44,486 nt of DNA from Streptomyces sp. SID12501 (GCF_010550245.1 NZ_JAAGLU010000053.1:1-44486); one strand, 5' to 3'. Shown: positions 14,147 to 25,240, numbered from the stretch's first letter. Notes: a model not told the origin generated them from the letters alone. Numbers and translations: made by a program.

Positions 14147-14171
14147 TCCCCTCCTGTGCGAGGGGATTTTT
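14147..14171 (+). terminator. leuS attenuator, intrinsic terminator
   Basis: TCCCCTC (14147-14153) pairs with GAGGGGA (14160-14166) around a 6-nt loop, followed directly by five T residues (14167-14171) and then CATTT. It is the only hairpin in the window with a proper U-tract. It lies 45 bp before the leuS ATG. Confidence 0.8.
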
Positions 14172-14216
14172 CATTTCCAGGCCGCTGGCAGAGACGATCG
14201 ATGGAGCTTTGAGACC

Positions 14217-17099
14217 ATGAGCGAGACGAACCCCGCTGCCGCCGCCGAGGTCGCGGCGCCGCACCGCTACACGGCCGCCATGGCGGCCGACATCGAGGCA
14301 CGCTGGCAGGACTTCTGGGACGCCGAGGGCACGTACGCAGCCCCCAACCCGACCGGTGACCTGGCGGGCGACCCCGAGCTGGTCGCCAAGCCCAAGAAGT
14401 TCATCATGGACATGTTCCCGTACCCCTCCGGTGCGGGTCTGCACGTCGGCCATCCGCTGGGCTACATCGCGACCGACGTGTCCGCCCGTTTCCAGCGCAT
14501 GACCGGCCACAACGTCCTGCACACCCTGGGCTTCGACGCCTTCGGCCTGCCCGCCGAGCAGTACGCCGTGCAGACCGGCACGCACCCCCGGGTGTCCACC
14601 GAGGCCAACATCGCGAACATGAAGGTCCAGCTGCGCCGGCTGGGCCTGGGCCACGACAGGCGCCGGTCCTTCGCGACGATCGACCCGGAGTACTACAAGT
14701 GGACCCAGTGGATCTTCCTGCAGATCTTCAACTCCTGGTACGACGAGGAGGCGGACAGGGCCCGCCCGATCGCCGCCCTGATCGCCGAGTTCGAGAGCGG
14801 CGAACGCGCCGTACCCGGTGACCACGCGCGTGCGTGGAACGAGCTGACCGCCACCGATCGCGCCGACGTCCTGAGCGAGTACCGCCTGGCGTACGCCTCC
14901 GAGGCGCCCGTCAACTGGTGTCCGGGACTGGGCACCGTACTGGCGAACGAGGAGGTCACCGCCGACGGCCGTTCCGAGCGCGGCAACTTCCCCGTCTTCA
15001 AGGCCAAGCTGCGCCAGTGGAACATGCGCATCACCGCCTACGCCGACCGGCTGCTGAACGACCTGGACGCGCTGGACTGGCCCGAGGCCATCAAGCTGCA
15101 GCAGCGCAACTGGATCGGCCGCTCCGAGGGCGCCCACGTCGGCTTCCCGGCGGACGGCGAGGCCATCACGGTCTTCACCACCCGCCCGGACACCCTGTTC
15201 GGCGCCGGCTACATGGTCCTGGCGCCCGAGCACCCGCTGGTCGAGAAGCTGATCCCGGCGGCCTGGCCCGAGGGCACCCACGACGTCTGGACGGGCGGCC
15301 ACGCCTCGCCCGCCGAGGCCGTCGCCGCCTACCGCGCCCAGGCCGCCTCGAAGTCGGACGTCGAGCGCCAGGCCGAGGCCAAGGACAAGACCGGTGTCTT
15401 CATCGGCTCGTACGCGACCAACCCGGTCAACGGCGAGCGGATCCCCGTCTTCATCGCCGACTACGTCCTGATGGGCTACGGCACCGGCGCGATCATGGCC
15501 GTTCCCTGCGGCGACCAGCGCGACTTCGAGTTCGCGCGCGCCTTCGAGCTGCCGATCCACTGCATCGTCGAGCCGACCGACGGGCGCGGCACCGACACCT
15601 CGACATGGGACAACGCCTTCGGGGCGCACGACGCGAAGATCATCAACTCGGCCAACGGTGACATCTCGCTGGACGGGCTGGCCGTCGCCGACGCCAAGGC
15701 GCGGATCACCGAGTGGCTGGAGCACAAGGGCATCGGCCGCGGCACCGTCAACTTCCGGCTGCGCGACTGGCTGTTCAGCCGCCAGCGCTACTGGGGCGAG
15801 CCCTTCCCCATCGTCTACGACGAGGACGGCGTCGCCCACTCGCTGCCCGAGTCGATGCTGCCCCTGGAGCTGCCCGAGGTCGAGGACTACTCGCCGCGCA
15901 CATTCGACGCGGACGACGCGAACACCGAGCCCGAGACGCCCCTGTCGCGCAACGCGGACTGGGTCAACGTCACCCTGGACCTGGGTGACGGACGCGGCCC
16001 GCAGAAGTACCGCCGCGAGACCAACACCATGCCCAACTGGGCCGGTTCCTGCTGGTACGAGCTGCGTTACCTGGACCCGCACAACAGCGAGAAGCTGGTC
16101 GACCCGGCCATCGAGCAGTACTGGATGGGCCCCCGCGAGGGACAGCCCCACGGTGGCGTCGACCTGTACGTCGGCGGCTCCGAGCACGCCGTACTGCACC
16201 TGCTGTACGCGCGCTTCTGGTCCAAGGTGCTGTTCGACCTGGGGCACGTCTCTTCGGTCGAGCCGTTCCACAAGCTGTACAACCAGGGCATGATCCAGGC
16301 CTTCGTGTACCGCGACAGCCGCGGAATCGCCGTCCCGGCCGCCGAGGTGGAGGAGCGCGACGGCGCCTTCTTCCATCAGGGCGAGAAGGTCTCCCGACTG
16401 CTGGGCAAGATGGGCAAGTCCCTGAAGAACGCGGTCACTCCGGACGAGATCTGCGCCGAGTACGGGGCGGACACGCTGCGCCTGTACGAGATGGCGATGG
16501 GTCCCCTGGACGTGTCGCGGCCGTGGGACACGCGCGCGGTGGTGGGCCAGTTCCGGCTGCTGCAGCGGCTGTGGCGCAACGTCGTCGACGAGGACAGCGG
16601 TGAGGTCACCGTTGTCGACACCGAGGCCGACGAGGCGACACTGCGTGCCCTGCACAAGGCGATCGACGGAGTCCGTCAGGACCTGGAGGGCCTGCGGTTC
16701 AACACCGCCATCGCCAAGGTCACCGAGCTGAACAACTACCTGACCAAGGCGGGCGGTCCGGTCGCGCGCACGGTCGCCGAGGCCCTGGTACTGCTGGTCG
16801 CGCCGCTGGCCCCGCACATCGCCGAGGAGCTGTGGCGCAGGCTGGGCCACCCCGACTCGGTCGTCCACCAGGACTTCCCGGTCGCCGACCCCGCGTACGT
16901 CGTGGACGAGAGCGTGACCTGCGTCGTGCAGATCAAGGGCAAGGTCAAGGCGCGCCTGGAGGTCTCGCCGTCGATCTCCGACGACGAGCTGGAGAAGGTG
17001 GCACTGGGGGACGACAAGGTCGTGGAGGCGCTGGCCGGCGCGGGGATCCGCAAGGTGATCGTGCGGGCACCGAAGCTGGTCAACATCGTCACGGCGTAG
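14217..17099 (+). CDS. leuS: Leucyl-tRNA synthetase
   Basis: A class I synthetase that charges tRNA-Leu. 960 aa, slightly longer than most bacterial LeuRS. The HIGH motif is HVGH (76-79) in FPYPSGAGLHVGH, and the KMSKS loop is KMGKS (731-735). The editing (CP1) domain lies between, with FTTRPDTLFGAGYM near 320 and GTGAIMAVPCGDQRDFEFA near 422. The C-terminal domain ends KVIVRAPKLVNIVTA. GGAG at 14203-14206 lies ten bases before the start. Expression is probably set by the leucine-responsive attenuator upstream. Confidence 0.97.
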   Translation: MSETNPAAAAEVAAPHRYTAAMAADIEARWQDFWDAEGTYAAPNPTGDLAGDPELVAKPKKFIMDMFPYPSGAGLHVGHPLGYIATDVSARFQRMTGHNVLHTLGFDAFGLPAEQYAVQTGTHPRVSTEANIANMKVQLRRLGLGHDRRRSFATIDPEYYKWTQWIFLQIFNSWYDEEADRARPIAALIAEFESGERAVPGDHARAWNELTATDRADVLSEYRLAYASEAPVNWCPGLGTVLANEEVTADGRSERGNFPVFKAKLRQWNMRITAYADRLLNDLDALDWPEAIKLQQRNWIGRSEGAHVGFPADGEAITVFTTRPDTLFGAGYMVLAPEHPLVEKLIPAAWPEGTHDVWTGGHASPAEAVAAYRAQAASKSDVERQAEAKDKTGVFIGSYATNPVNGERIPVFIADYVLMGYGTGAIMAVPCGDQRDFEFARAFELPIHCIVEPTDGRGTDTSTWDNAFGAHDAKIINSANGDISLDGLAVADAKARITEWLEHKGIGRGTVNFRLRDWLFSRQRYWGEPFPIVYDEDGVAHSLPESMLPLELPEVEDYSPRTFDADDANTEPETPLSRNADWVNVTLDLGDGRGPQKYRRETNTMPNWAGSCWYELRYLDPHNSEKLVDPAIEQYWMGPREGQPHGGVDLYVGGSEHAVLHLLYARFWSKVLFDLGHVSSVEPFHKLYNQGMIQAFVYRDSRGIAVPAAEVEERDGAFFHQGEKVSRLLGKMGKSLKNAVTPDEICAEYGADTLRLYEMAMGPLDVSRPWDTRAVVGQFRLLQRLWRNVVDEDSGEVTVVDTEADEATLRALHKAIDGVRQDLEGLRFNTAIAKVTELNNYLTKAGGPVARTVAEALVLLVAPLAPHIAEELWRRLGHPDSVVHQDFPVADPAYVVDESVTCVVQIKGKVKARLEVSPSISDDELEKVALGDDKVVEALAGAGIRKVIVRAPKLVNIVTA

Positions 17100-17102
17100 C
17101 GC

Positions 17103-17139
<37 letters not shown>

Positions 17140-17204
17140 CGGCCGGGTGTCGGCGCGGGCGCAGGAGTGGGCGGTCCGCCAAGTCGCTCGGGGTAGTCCC
17201 CTAC

Positions 17205-17243
17205 GGGCAGGTTCGGGGTTCTTTTGGAACTCCGGGCCTGCCC
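17205..17243 (+). terminator. leuS terminator
   Basis: A 17-bp stem (17205-17221 with 17227-17243), including three G-U pairs, closes a 5-nt loop TTTTG. TTTGCGTTT follows. Confidence 0.75.
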
Positions 17244-17301
17244 TTTGCGTTTACCGTTGAAGAGCGGCACGAAGGCCGCGACCGGTACGAGGAGGAGCGT
17301 C

Positions 17302-18072
17302 GTGGAAGCCGCTGTCGCAGTTGTCGCCCTGCTCTTCCTGCTGTTCGTGGTGCTGGGCGTGTACGCGACCGTGAAGGTGGTCGGCGCGGCCAAGAGAGGC
17401 GTGGACCGGACGATCTCGCAGGCCCGCCGCACGGTCGAGGACACCACACTGCGTGCCAAGACGTATGCCCAGCCCGGCCCGGCCGGCGAGCTGGCCCAGC
17501 TCAGGCTCAAACTGCGTACGTCGATGCGTGCCACGCAGGACGCGCTGCACGCGGGCGTGTCCGAGGACGAGTCCCTCAAGGAGTCCCTCGGCCTCTTCGA
17601 GCGGCTCAGCGCGCACGGCCACGAGCTGGACGCCGAGCTGAAGCGGCTGGAGTCCGAGCCCGACCGGGCCACGCTGGTCGCACGACTGCCCGCCCTGCGC
17701 GAGCGCACCGACCAGATCACGCAGGCGGCCGACTCGCTGCGCTGGGCGGCCCGGGACCGGGCCACCCGTTTCGCGGGCGACGACCTGGACGCCCTGAGGA
17801 CACAGATAGACGTCGAGGCGGGCGCCCTGCGGCACTGGACGACCGCGGAGCCCACGCCTACCGTGACACCGACTCCCACTCCCACCCCTGCACCCGCTCC
17901 GCCGCCGTGGCCCGAGGCCCCGGCCGCAGACGGCGCTGCGGCGCAGCAGACCTGGCCGGACAACCCCGGCGCGCGCCGGGCCGCCGAACCGACCCGGCCG
18001 GCCATCACTCCGCCGGTCCAGCAGCCCGTCTACCCCTGGCAGAAGAAACCCCGTCCCGAGAGCACGACTTGA
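17302..18072 (+). CDS. Membrane-anchored coiled-coil protein, 256 aa
   Basis: The GTG at 17302 follows GAGGAGGAG at 17290-17298. A membrane helix at the very N-terminus (AVAVVALLFLLFVVLGVYATV) precedes about 170 residues of charged, heptad-like helix (ELAQLRLKLRTSMRATQDAL, ELDAELKRLESEPDRATLVARL). The last 75 residues are Pro/Thr/Ala-rich (TPTVTPTPTPTPAPAPPP). With few positive residues before the helix, the bulk is probably cytoplasmic, tethered at the membrane. I do not recognise a named family. It lies between leuS and degV in its own transcript. Confidence 0.8.
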   Translation: MEAAVAVVALLFLLFVVLGVYATVKVVGAAKRGVDRTISQARRTVEDTTLRAKTYAQPGPAGELAQLRLKLRTSMRATQDALHAGVSEDESLKESLGLFERLSAHGHELDAELKRLESEPDRATLVARLPALRERTDQITQAADSLRWAARDRATRFAGDDLDALRTQIDVEAGALRHWTTAEPTPTVTPTPTPTPAPAPPPWPEAPAADGAAAQQTWPDNPGARRAAEPTRPAITPPVQQPVYPWQKKPRPESTT

Positions 18073-18140
18073 TCCGGCGGACCGACTCCGGTCCCGTCGC
18101 AGGTGAAAGGGGCGGGCTGCCGCCCACGAGCTACGGCAGG

Positions 18141-18146
18141 TAACCT
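18141..18146 (+). promoter_or_regulatory. -10 box of degV, leaderless type
   Basis: TAACCT lies at -13 to -8 from the ATG at 18154 with no ribosome binding site between. It supports 18154 as the start. Confidence 0.5.
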
Positions 18147-18153
18147 CCAGCTC

Positions 18154-18999
18154 ATGTCCCGCCATGTCGCGATCGTCACCGATTCAACGGCCTACCTGCC
18201 GCCGCTGATGATGGAGCGCCACGGCATCATCGCGGTGCCGCTGACCGTGGTCCTCGGTGACCAGGCATTCGAAGAGGGCACCGAGATCTCGGCCCGGTCC
18301 CTGGCCCAGGCACTCCAGAAGCGCCGTTCCGTCACCACCTCGCGCCCCAGCCCCCAGCTCTTCGCGGAGACCTACCGCAAGGTCGCCGAGTCCGGTGCCA
18401 CCGGCATCGTCTCGCTGCACCTCTCCGCCGAGTTCTCGGGCACGTACGACGCAGCTGTCCTGGCGGCCCGTGAGGCGCCGGTGCCCGTGCGGGTGGTGGA
18501 CACCGGAATGGTGGCGATGGCCCTCGGGTTCTGCGCACTGGCCGCGGCCGAGGCGGCGGAAGCGGGCGGCACGGTGGACGAGGCCGTCACCGCCGCGGAG
18601 AAGCGGGCCGCGAGCACGTCCGCCTACTTCTACGTCGACACCCTGGACTATCTGCGGCGTGGCGGTCGGATCGGTGCCGCCCAGGCCCTCCTCGGCTCCG
18701 CCCTCGCGGTGAAGCCGCTGCTGCAGCTGGACGGGGGCCGTATCGAGCTGCTGGAGAAGGTACGGACGGCGTCCAAGGCCATCGCCCGCCTGGAGGAGAT
18801 CGTCGCCGAGCAGGCGGGCGGCGCGCAGGTCGACATCGCCGTTCACCATCTGGCAGCCCCCGACCGGGCAGCGGCCCTCGCGGACCGGTTGCGGGAACGG
18901 GTGCCGGGGCTGGCCGAACTGCACGTGAGCGAGATCGGGGCGGTGATCGGGGCGCATACGGGGCCTGGGCTGCTGGGAGTGATTGTTTCGCCTCGGTGA
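18154..18999 (+). CDS. DegV family fatty-acid-binding protein
   Basis: The product is 281 aa, the usual DegV length. It begins VAIVTDSTAYLPP, the family signature, with TSRPSPQLFAETY, IVSLHLSAEFSGTYDAAVLAA and DTLDYLRRGGRIGAAQALLGSALAVKPLL further on. DegV (FakB-like) proteins hold one fatty acid in a pocket; in Firmicutes they present it to the kinase FakA. No FakA homologue is in the window, so whether this protein feeds a kinase is unknown. The gene has its own leaderless promoter. Confidence 0.93.
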   Translation: MSRHVAIVTDSTAYLPPLMMERHGIIAVPLTVVLGDQAFEEGTEISARSLAQALQKRRSVTTSRPSPQLFAETYRKVAESGATGIVSLHLSAEFSGTYDAAVLAAREAPVPVRVVDTGMVAMALGFCALAAAEAAEAGGTVDEAVTAAEKRAASTSAYFYVDTLDYLRRGGRIGAAQALLGSALAVKPLLQLDGGRIELLEKVRTASKAIARLEEIVAEQAGGAQVDIAVHHLAAPDRAAALADRLRERVPGLAELHVSEIGAVIGAHTGPGLLGVIVSPR

Positions 19000-19063
19000 G
19001 GGGTCCTGCGGGGCTTCTGACGGTGTCTTCGGCCTGTGCGCGGCACTCGTGTGAGTGACGGAG

Positions 19064-19072
19064 TTATCCACA
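19064..19072 (+). promoter_or_regulatory. Single DnaA-box match
   Basis: TTATCCACA at 19064-19072 matches the canonical DnaA box exactly. It lies 70 bp upstream of comEA and stands alone; no cluster was seen nearby. It may be chance or a DnaA-responsive site. Confidence 0.35.
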
Positions 19073-19082
19073 ACCGGCTGGT

Positions 19083-19125
19083 AATCCACCGGAATTGAGC
19101 AAGATCATCGCGAGTGTGGTGGATT
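19083..19125. repeat. Inverted repeat upstream of comEA
   Basis: AATCCACC (19083-19090) and GGTGGATT (19118-19125) form an 8-bp perfect inverted repeat separated by 27 bp, ending 16 bp before the comEA start. It could be an operator pair or an RNA stem. Confidence 0.4.
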
Positions 19126-19141
19126 GCCCCATCCTCGGCGC

Positions 19142-20316
<1,175 letters not shown>

Positions 20317-20320
<4 letters not shown>

Positions 20321-22989
20321 GTCGGGTACCGCTCTCATCGGAGTCCGAAGGCCCGCCTGGGCGTGTCGTGGCCGGGCCGGCACAGGAAGAGCCCCGCACG
20401 TTCGACGACGAGGTCACCCCCGTCCGTCGAGAACCCCGCGCCCGCCGGTCCGTGCACGCGGCCTCGGGGAAACGGCTGGGGGAAGCCAATCCCCGGCAGG
20501 AAGGGCCGACCGACCTGCGGTTGGTGCCGCCCGCGCTGGCAGCCTGGGCGACGGCGGCACTGGCGCTGGATGTCCCGCCCGGCTGGGTCACCGGCGTCGC
20601 GGTCGTCTGTTCGGTCGTGGCGGGCCTGCTCCTGCTGGCCCGTCGCACTTCCGGGGGCCCCGGTCTCCCGTCGGCGGGACAGCCCCGGTGGGGCAGCTGG
20701 TCGCGGGTCTCCGTGGCTGCCGTGCTGCTCTGTGTCGCCGCGGCCGCCGTCTCCGCCGGGCTGCACGGGGCCGATCTGCGGCGAGGGCCGGTACCGGGGC
20801 TGGCGCGGCAGTACGCCCATGTGACCGCCGAGTTGGAGGTCACCTCCGATCCGCGGCTCACTCGGCCCCGCGTCCAGGGCGCCCACGCCCTGCCGACCGC
20901 CGTACTGCTCGACGCCGATGTCCGATGGATCGAGGAGACGGACGGAAGCACGGTGGCGACTCGGACGCCCGTGCTCGTGACCGTCGACATGGGCGCGAAG
21001 CCGAGGAAGACGGGACCGTTCGGCCGGGCGGCGAAGGCGGCCGACGGGCCGGAGCGTTCGCCCTGGCTGGGGCTGTTGCCGTCCACACGGCTGCGGGTGA
21101 CCGGACGGCTCGTGCCGGCGTTGACGGGCGGCGACCGGGTCGCGGCCGTGCTGCGGGTACGGGATCGGGCGGCGCCGGAGGTGGTGAGGGAGCCGTCGGC
21201 GGCGCAGCGGTTCGCGGGGCGGCTGCGGGCGGGGCTGCGGGACGCCACCGAGGACCTGCCGACCGATGCGGGGGCGCTGTTGCCCGGGCTGGTCGTCGGG
21301 GACACCTCACGCGTCACACCCGAGCTCGACGAGGCGTTCAAGGAGACCGACCTCACGCATCTGATGGCTGTCAGCGGGGCGAATTTCACGATCCTCCTCG
21401 CCCTGCTCATCGGCCCGCCCGCCCTGGCCCAGCAGGTGGAACGACGTGGCCTCGCACCCCGCCTGGGCATTTCCCTCCGGACGACCGCACTGCTCGGCGG
21501 CGCGCTCACCCTGGGGTTCGTCGTCGTGTGCAGACCCGACCCGAGTGTGCTGCGGGCCGCGGCCTGCGGATCCGTCGCGCTGCTCGCCCTCGCGACCGGG
21601 CGCCGCCGGTCACTGATCCCGGCGCTGGCGACAGCGGTTCTGCTGCTGGTGCTGTACGACCCCTGGCTGGCGCGGAGTTACGGCTTCCTGCTCTCCGTCC
21701 TCGCCACCGGCGCACTTCTCACCCTCGCGCCCCGCTGGAGCCCGGCGTTGCGCAGGCGCGGGGTGCCGCCGCGGCTGGCCGAGGCGCTGGCCGCGGCCGG
21801 TGCCGCACAGGCCGTGTGCGCGCCCGTCGTGGCCGTGCTGTCGGCGCGGGTGAGCCTGGTGGCGGTGCCGTGCAATCTGCTCGCGGAGTTCGCCGTCGCT
21901 CCGGCCACCGTGCTGGGCTTCGCTGCGCTGGCCGCGGCGCCGGTGGCGATGCCGGTGGCCAAGGTGCTGGCCTGGGGCGCGAGTTGGCCTGCGGGCTGGA
22001 TCGTGGACATCGCCCGTACAGGAGCGGCGTTGCCCGGCGGGGGAGTGGACTGGCCGGGCAGCTGGACGGGCGCACTGCTGCTGGGGCTGTGCATGGTGCT
22101 CGTCGTGTTCGCCGGCGCGCGCCTGCTGAAGCATCCCTGGTGGTGCGCGGCCTGCGGGGTGCTGCTGCTCCTGGTGGTGGTACGGCCGGCGCCGCTGACC
22201 AGGGTGATCACGGGGTGGCCGCCGCCCGGGTGGAGGTTCGCGATGTGCGACGTGGGCCAGGGTGACGCGACCGTGCTCGCGGCGGGGGAAGGCACCGGTG
22301 TGGTCGTGGACGCCGGACCGGACCCGGCACTGGTCGACCACTGTCTGCGCGAACTCGGCATCACCAAGGTGCCCCTCGTGATCCTCACCCACTTCCACGC
22401 GGACCACGTCGCGGGGCTGCCCGGCGTGCTGCGCGGGCGCTCGGTGGGCGCCATCGAGACAACGGGGTTCGAGGAGCCCGAGGACCAGGCGGAGTTCGTG
22501 CTGCGGGAGGCGGCGGCCCGGCATATCCCGGTGACGCGTGCCCTCGCCGGGGAGCGGCGGCGGACAGGTGACCTCGACTGGGAGGTGCTGTGGCCGAGAC
22601 CGGCCCCGGCACCCGAGCCGGAGGGCGCCAACGACGCCAGTGTCACGCTGCTCGTTCGGTCGGCCGGGCTGCGCCTGCTGCTCCTCGGAGACCTCGAACC
22701 CCCGGCCCAGCGGGCGCTGTTGAGCTCACCGGCCGCTGCGCAGGTGCGTGCCGTGGACGTCCTCAAGGTCGCCCACCACGGGTCGGCCTATCAGGACCCC
22801 GACCTCATACGGGCGGCGGCCCCGAGGCTGGCGCTCATCTCGTGCGGCGCGGACAACACGTACGGGCATCCCGCTCCCAGCACGGTGGCGGCGCTCAGGG
22901 ACGGGGGTGCCGTGGTGCTGCGGACGGACGAGGACGGGGCGCTGGCGGTTGTCGGCGCGGGCCGGGAGCTGCGGGTGGCGAGAGACTGA
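20317..22989 (+). CDS. comEC: ComEC/Rec2 family DNA translocase
   Basis: The product is 890 aa. The N-terminal third carries membrane helices and an OB-like loop. The Competence domain has GLVVGDTSRVTPELDEAFKE and DLTHLMAVSGANFTILL near 320-360, followed by a helix-rich core. From about 640 a metallo-beta-lactamase domain carries DVGQGDATVL and THFHADH (from residue 691). Residues 730-780 keep the second metal-site region, and HHGSAYQDP follows near 825. ComEC forms the channel for single-stranded DNA in natural transformation. Streptomyces are not usually regarded as competent, so its role here is open. Co-translated with comEA. Confidence 0.93.
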
Positions 22990-22993
22990 GGCC

Positions 22994-23839
22994 ATGGACT
23001 CCGCACAGGCTGATGCCTACCTCCGTCGGCTGGGCGCCGAGCGCCCGGCGTCGCCCACCCTCGACGTACTGCGCGAGCTGCAACTGCGGCACCTGGTGTC
23101 GGTGCCCTTCGAGAACCTCTCGATCCATCTCGGCGAGGACATCGTCCTGGAGGAGAACCGGCTGTTCGACAAGGTGGTGGGCGCCCGCCGGGGCGGGTTC
23201 TGCTACGAACTGAACGGTGTCTTCGGGGCGTTGCTCACGGCGCTGGATTTCGACGTCACGCTGCTCGCGGCGCGGGTGTACGGCGACGAGGAGCGGCTCG
23301 GGATCCCCTACGACCATCTGGCGCTGCGGGTGCGGACGGGGGACGGGGGCGACTGGCTGGTCGACGTGGGCTTCGGGGCGCACAGTCACTGTCCGCTGGC
23401 GATCGGGCAGCGGCGCGAGCAGGAGGATCCGGGCGGCACGTTCCGGATCGTCGAGGCGGGGCCGGACGCGGCGGGAGCACGGGGTGGCGGGGTGGACGGG
23501 GACTCGGGCGCGGGGGACCTGGACGTGGTCCGGGACGGCAGTCGTCGGTACCGGCTGGAGCTGCGGCCGCGTGTGCTCGGGGATTTCGTGGCCGGGGCCT
23601 GGTGGCACAGCACCTCACCGGAGTCGCACTTCACGAAGTCCCTGGTCTGTTCGCGGGTCACGGAGGACGGAGGGAGGATCACGCTCGGCGGCCGGAGTCT
23701 CACGGTGACGGCGCCGGGTGGAGAGCGGGAGGTGAGGGAGCTGGGGGCGGACAGAGAGGTGCTCTCCGCGTACCGGGAGCGGTTCGGGGTGGAGGTGTCC
23801 GTGGTGCCGACGGTTCGGAAACCTGATGGGGGTTGCTGA
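22994..23839 (+). CDS. Arylamine N-acetyltransferase
   Basis: Transfers acetyl groups from acetyl-CoA to arylamines, hydrazines or similar substrates. 281 aa, the usual NAT length. The catalytic triad is intact: Cys70 in RRGGFCYELN, His108 in YDHLAL and Asp124 in VDVGFG. VPFENLSIHLGE near residue 37 is a family hallmark. The start ATG is four bases after the comEC stop, so it may be co-transcribed with comEC, though no functional link is evident. A Gly/Asp-rich insert lies near 155-175. It could serve detoxification or an ansamycin-type amide synthesis; no such cluster is in the window, so detoxification is likelier. Confidence 0.93.
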   Translation: MDSAQADAYLRRLGAERPASPTLDVLRELQLRHLVSVPFENLSIHLGEDIVLEENRLFDKVVGARRGGFCYELNGVFGALLTALDFDVTLLAARVYGDEERLGIPYDHLALRVRTGDGGDWLVDVGFGAHSHCPLAIGQRREQEDPGGTFRIVEAGPDAAGARGGGVDGDSGAGDLDVVRDGSRRYRLELRPRVLGDFVAGAWWHSTSPESHFTKSLVCSRVTEDGGRITLGGRSLTVTAPGGEREVRELGADREVLSAYRERFGVEVSVVPTVRKPDGGC

Positions 23840-24125
23840 GGCGGCTGGATCGGGCTTCGTGGTAGCGGAAAATGTCTCCGTGAGCGATGTGAGACATGTG
23901 CTGGTACTGCCCGACCGTGATGCCGCCGAGGCCTTGGTGGAGGCGCTGCGTGACCGGTTCGGCCTTGCTGAGGAGCCGCAGCTCGTACGGGATGCGCTGG
24001 CCGGCGAGGACGACGCGGAGGACGCGCAGTGGCTTGTGGTGCTGCGGGACGAGGCGGGGCGGCTGGATCCGAAGGAGTTGGACGAGTTCGCGGGGGAGTG
24101 GGAGGGGTGGCGTGAGGAGCCGTAG
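23826..24125 (+). CDS. Small acidic hypothetical protein, 99 aa
   Basis: The ATG at 23826 overlaps the N-acetyltransferase gene by 14 bases. A GTG at 23880 would give 81 residues starting VSDVRHVLVLPDRDAAEAL, where the better-structured part begins, so the start is uncertain. The product is acidic and looks like a small alpha/beta domain (HVLVLPDRDAAEALVEALRD, EDAQWLVVLRDEAGRLDPKE). No family recognised and no motifs of catalysis. It is probably translated with the upstream gene. Confidence 0.65.
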   Translation: MGVAEAAGSGFVVAENVSVSDVRHVLVLPDRDAAEALVEALRDRFGLAEEPQLVRDALAGEDDAEDAQWLVVLRDEAGRLDPKELDEFAGEWEGWREEP

Positions 24126-24237
24126 TGCGTGAGAAACCGTAGGCGTGGTCGTAGCGGTGGCCGTATCGGTCCGACGGAGGCTTCGGTGAGCTCGGTGGGC
24201 GGCGGCGTTGTCAGTGGCTCGTGGGATGCTTTCGGAA

Positions 24238-25227
24238 ATGGCCAAGAAGACCGCACATGACGACCCTCTCGCCCCTGTCACGCTTGCTGTGGGCCAGGAG
24301 GACCTCCTGCTCGACCGTGCCGTGCAGGAGGTGGTGGCCGCCGCCCGGGCCGCCGACTCCGACACGGACGTACGAGACCTGTCCTCGGACCAGTTGCAGC
24401 CGGGCACCCTGGCCGAGCTGACCAGTCCGTCGCTCTTCTCGGAGCGCAAGGTCGTGGTCGTACGCAACGCGCATGATCTGTCGGCCGACACGATCAAGGA
24501 TGTGAAGGCGTACCTCGGGGCGCCCGCGGAGGAGATCACCCTCGTGCTGCTGCACGCGGGGGGAGCCAAGGGCAAGGGGCTGCTCGACGCGGCGCGCAAG
24601 GCGGGGGCGCGGGAGGTGGCGTGTCCCAAGATGACGAAACCGGCGGATCGGCTGGCGTTCGTGCGGTCGGAGTTCCGGGTGACGGGGAGATCCGCCACGC
24701 CTGAGGCTTGCCAGGCGCTCGTCGACTCGATCGGGAGCGACCTGCGGGAGCTGGCGGCCGCGGTGAGTCAGCTGGTCGCGGATATCGAGGGGACGATCGA
24801 CGGGGCTGCGGTCGGCCGGTACTACACGGGCCGGGCCGAGGCGTCGAGTTTCGAGGTCGCCGACCGGGCTGTCGAGGGGCGGGCGGCGGAGGCGCTGGAG
24901 GCGTTGCGCTGGTCGTTGTCGACCGGGGTGGCGCCGGTGCTGATCACCAGTGCGCTGGCGCAGGGGGTGCGGGCGATCGGGAAGCTGTCCTCCGCGCGGG
25001 GTGGGCGGCCGGCGGATCTCGCTCGGGAGCTGGGGATGCCGCCGTGGAAGATCGATCGGGTGCGGCAGCAGATGCGGGGGTGGACTCCGGATGGGGTTGC
25101 TGAGGCGTTGCGGGCGGTGGCGGTGGCTGACGCGGGAGTGAAGGGGGGTGGGGACGATCCCGAGTACGCGTTGGAGAAGGCGGTTGTGGTGATTGCCCGG
25201 GCGGCTCGGTCTCGGGGGCGTGGATAG
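24238..25227 (+). CDS. holA: DNA polymerase III subunit delta
   Basis: The clamp-loader subunit that opens the sliding clamp. 329 aa from the ATG at 24238 (MAKKTAHDDP); two longer in-frame starts within 30 bases are possible. Recognisable family features are GQEDLLLDRAVQEVV near residue 20, SPSLFSERKVVVVRNAHDL near 65, and the C-terminal collar region EASSFEVADRAVEGR and ARELGMPPWKIDRVRQQM. No ribosome binding site is obvious and GATGCT at 24225-24230 may be a leaderless -10 box. Adjacent rpsT is a common bacterial linkage. Confidence 0.92.
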   Translation: MAKKTAHDDPLAPVTLAVGQEDLLLDRAVQEVVAAARAADSDTDVRDLSSDQLQPGTLAELTSPSLFSERKVVVVRNAHDLSADTIKDVKAYLGAPAEEITLVLLHAGGAKGKGLLDAARKAGAREVACPKMTKPADRLAFVRSEFRVTGRSATPEACQALVDSIGSDLRELAAAVSQLVADIEGTIDGAAVGRYYTGRAEASSFEVADRAVEGRAAEALEALRWSLSTGVAPVLITSALAQGVRAIGKLSSARGGRPADLARELGMPPWKIDRVRQQMRGWTPDGVAEALRAVAVADAGVKGGGDDPEYALEKAVVVIARAARSRGRG

Positions 25228-25240
25228 GGGTGGGTTTTTC

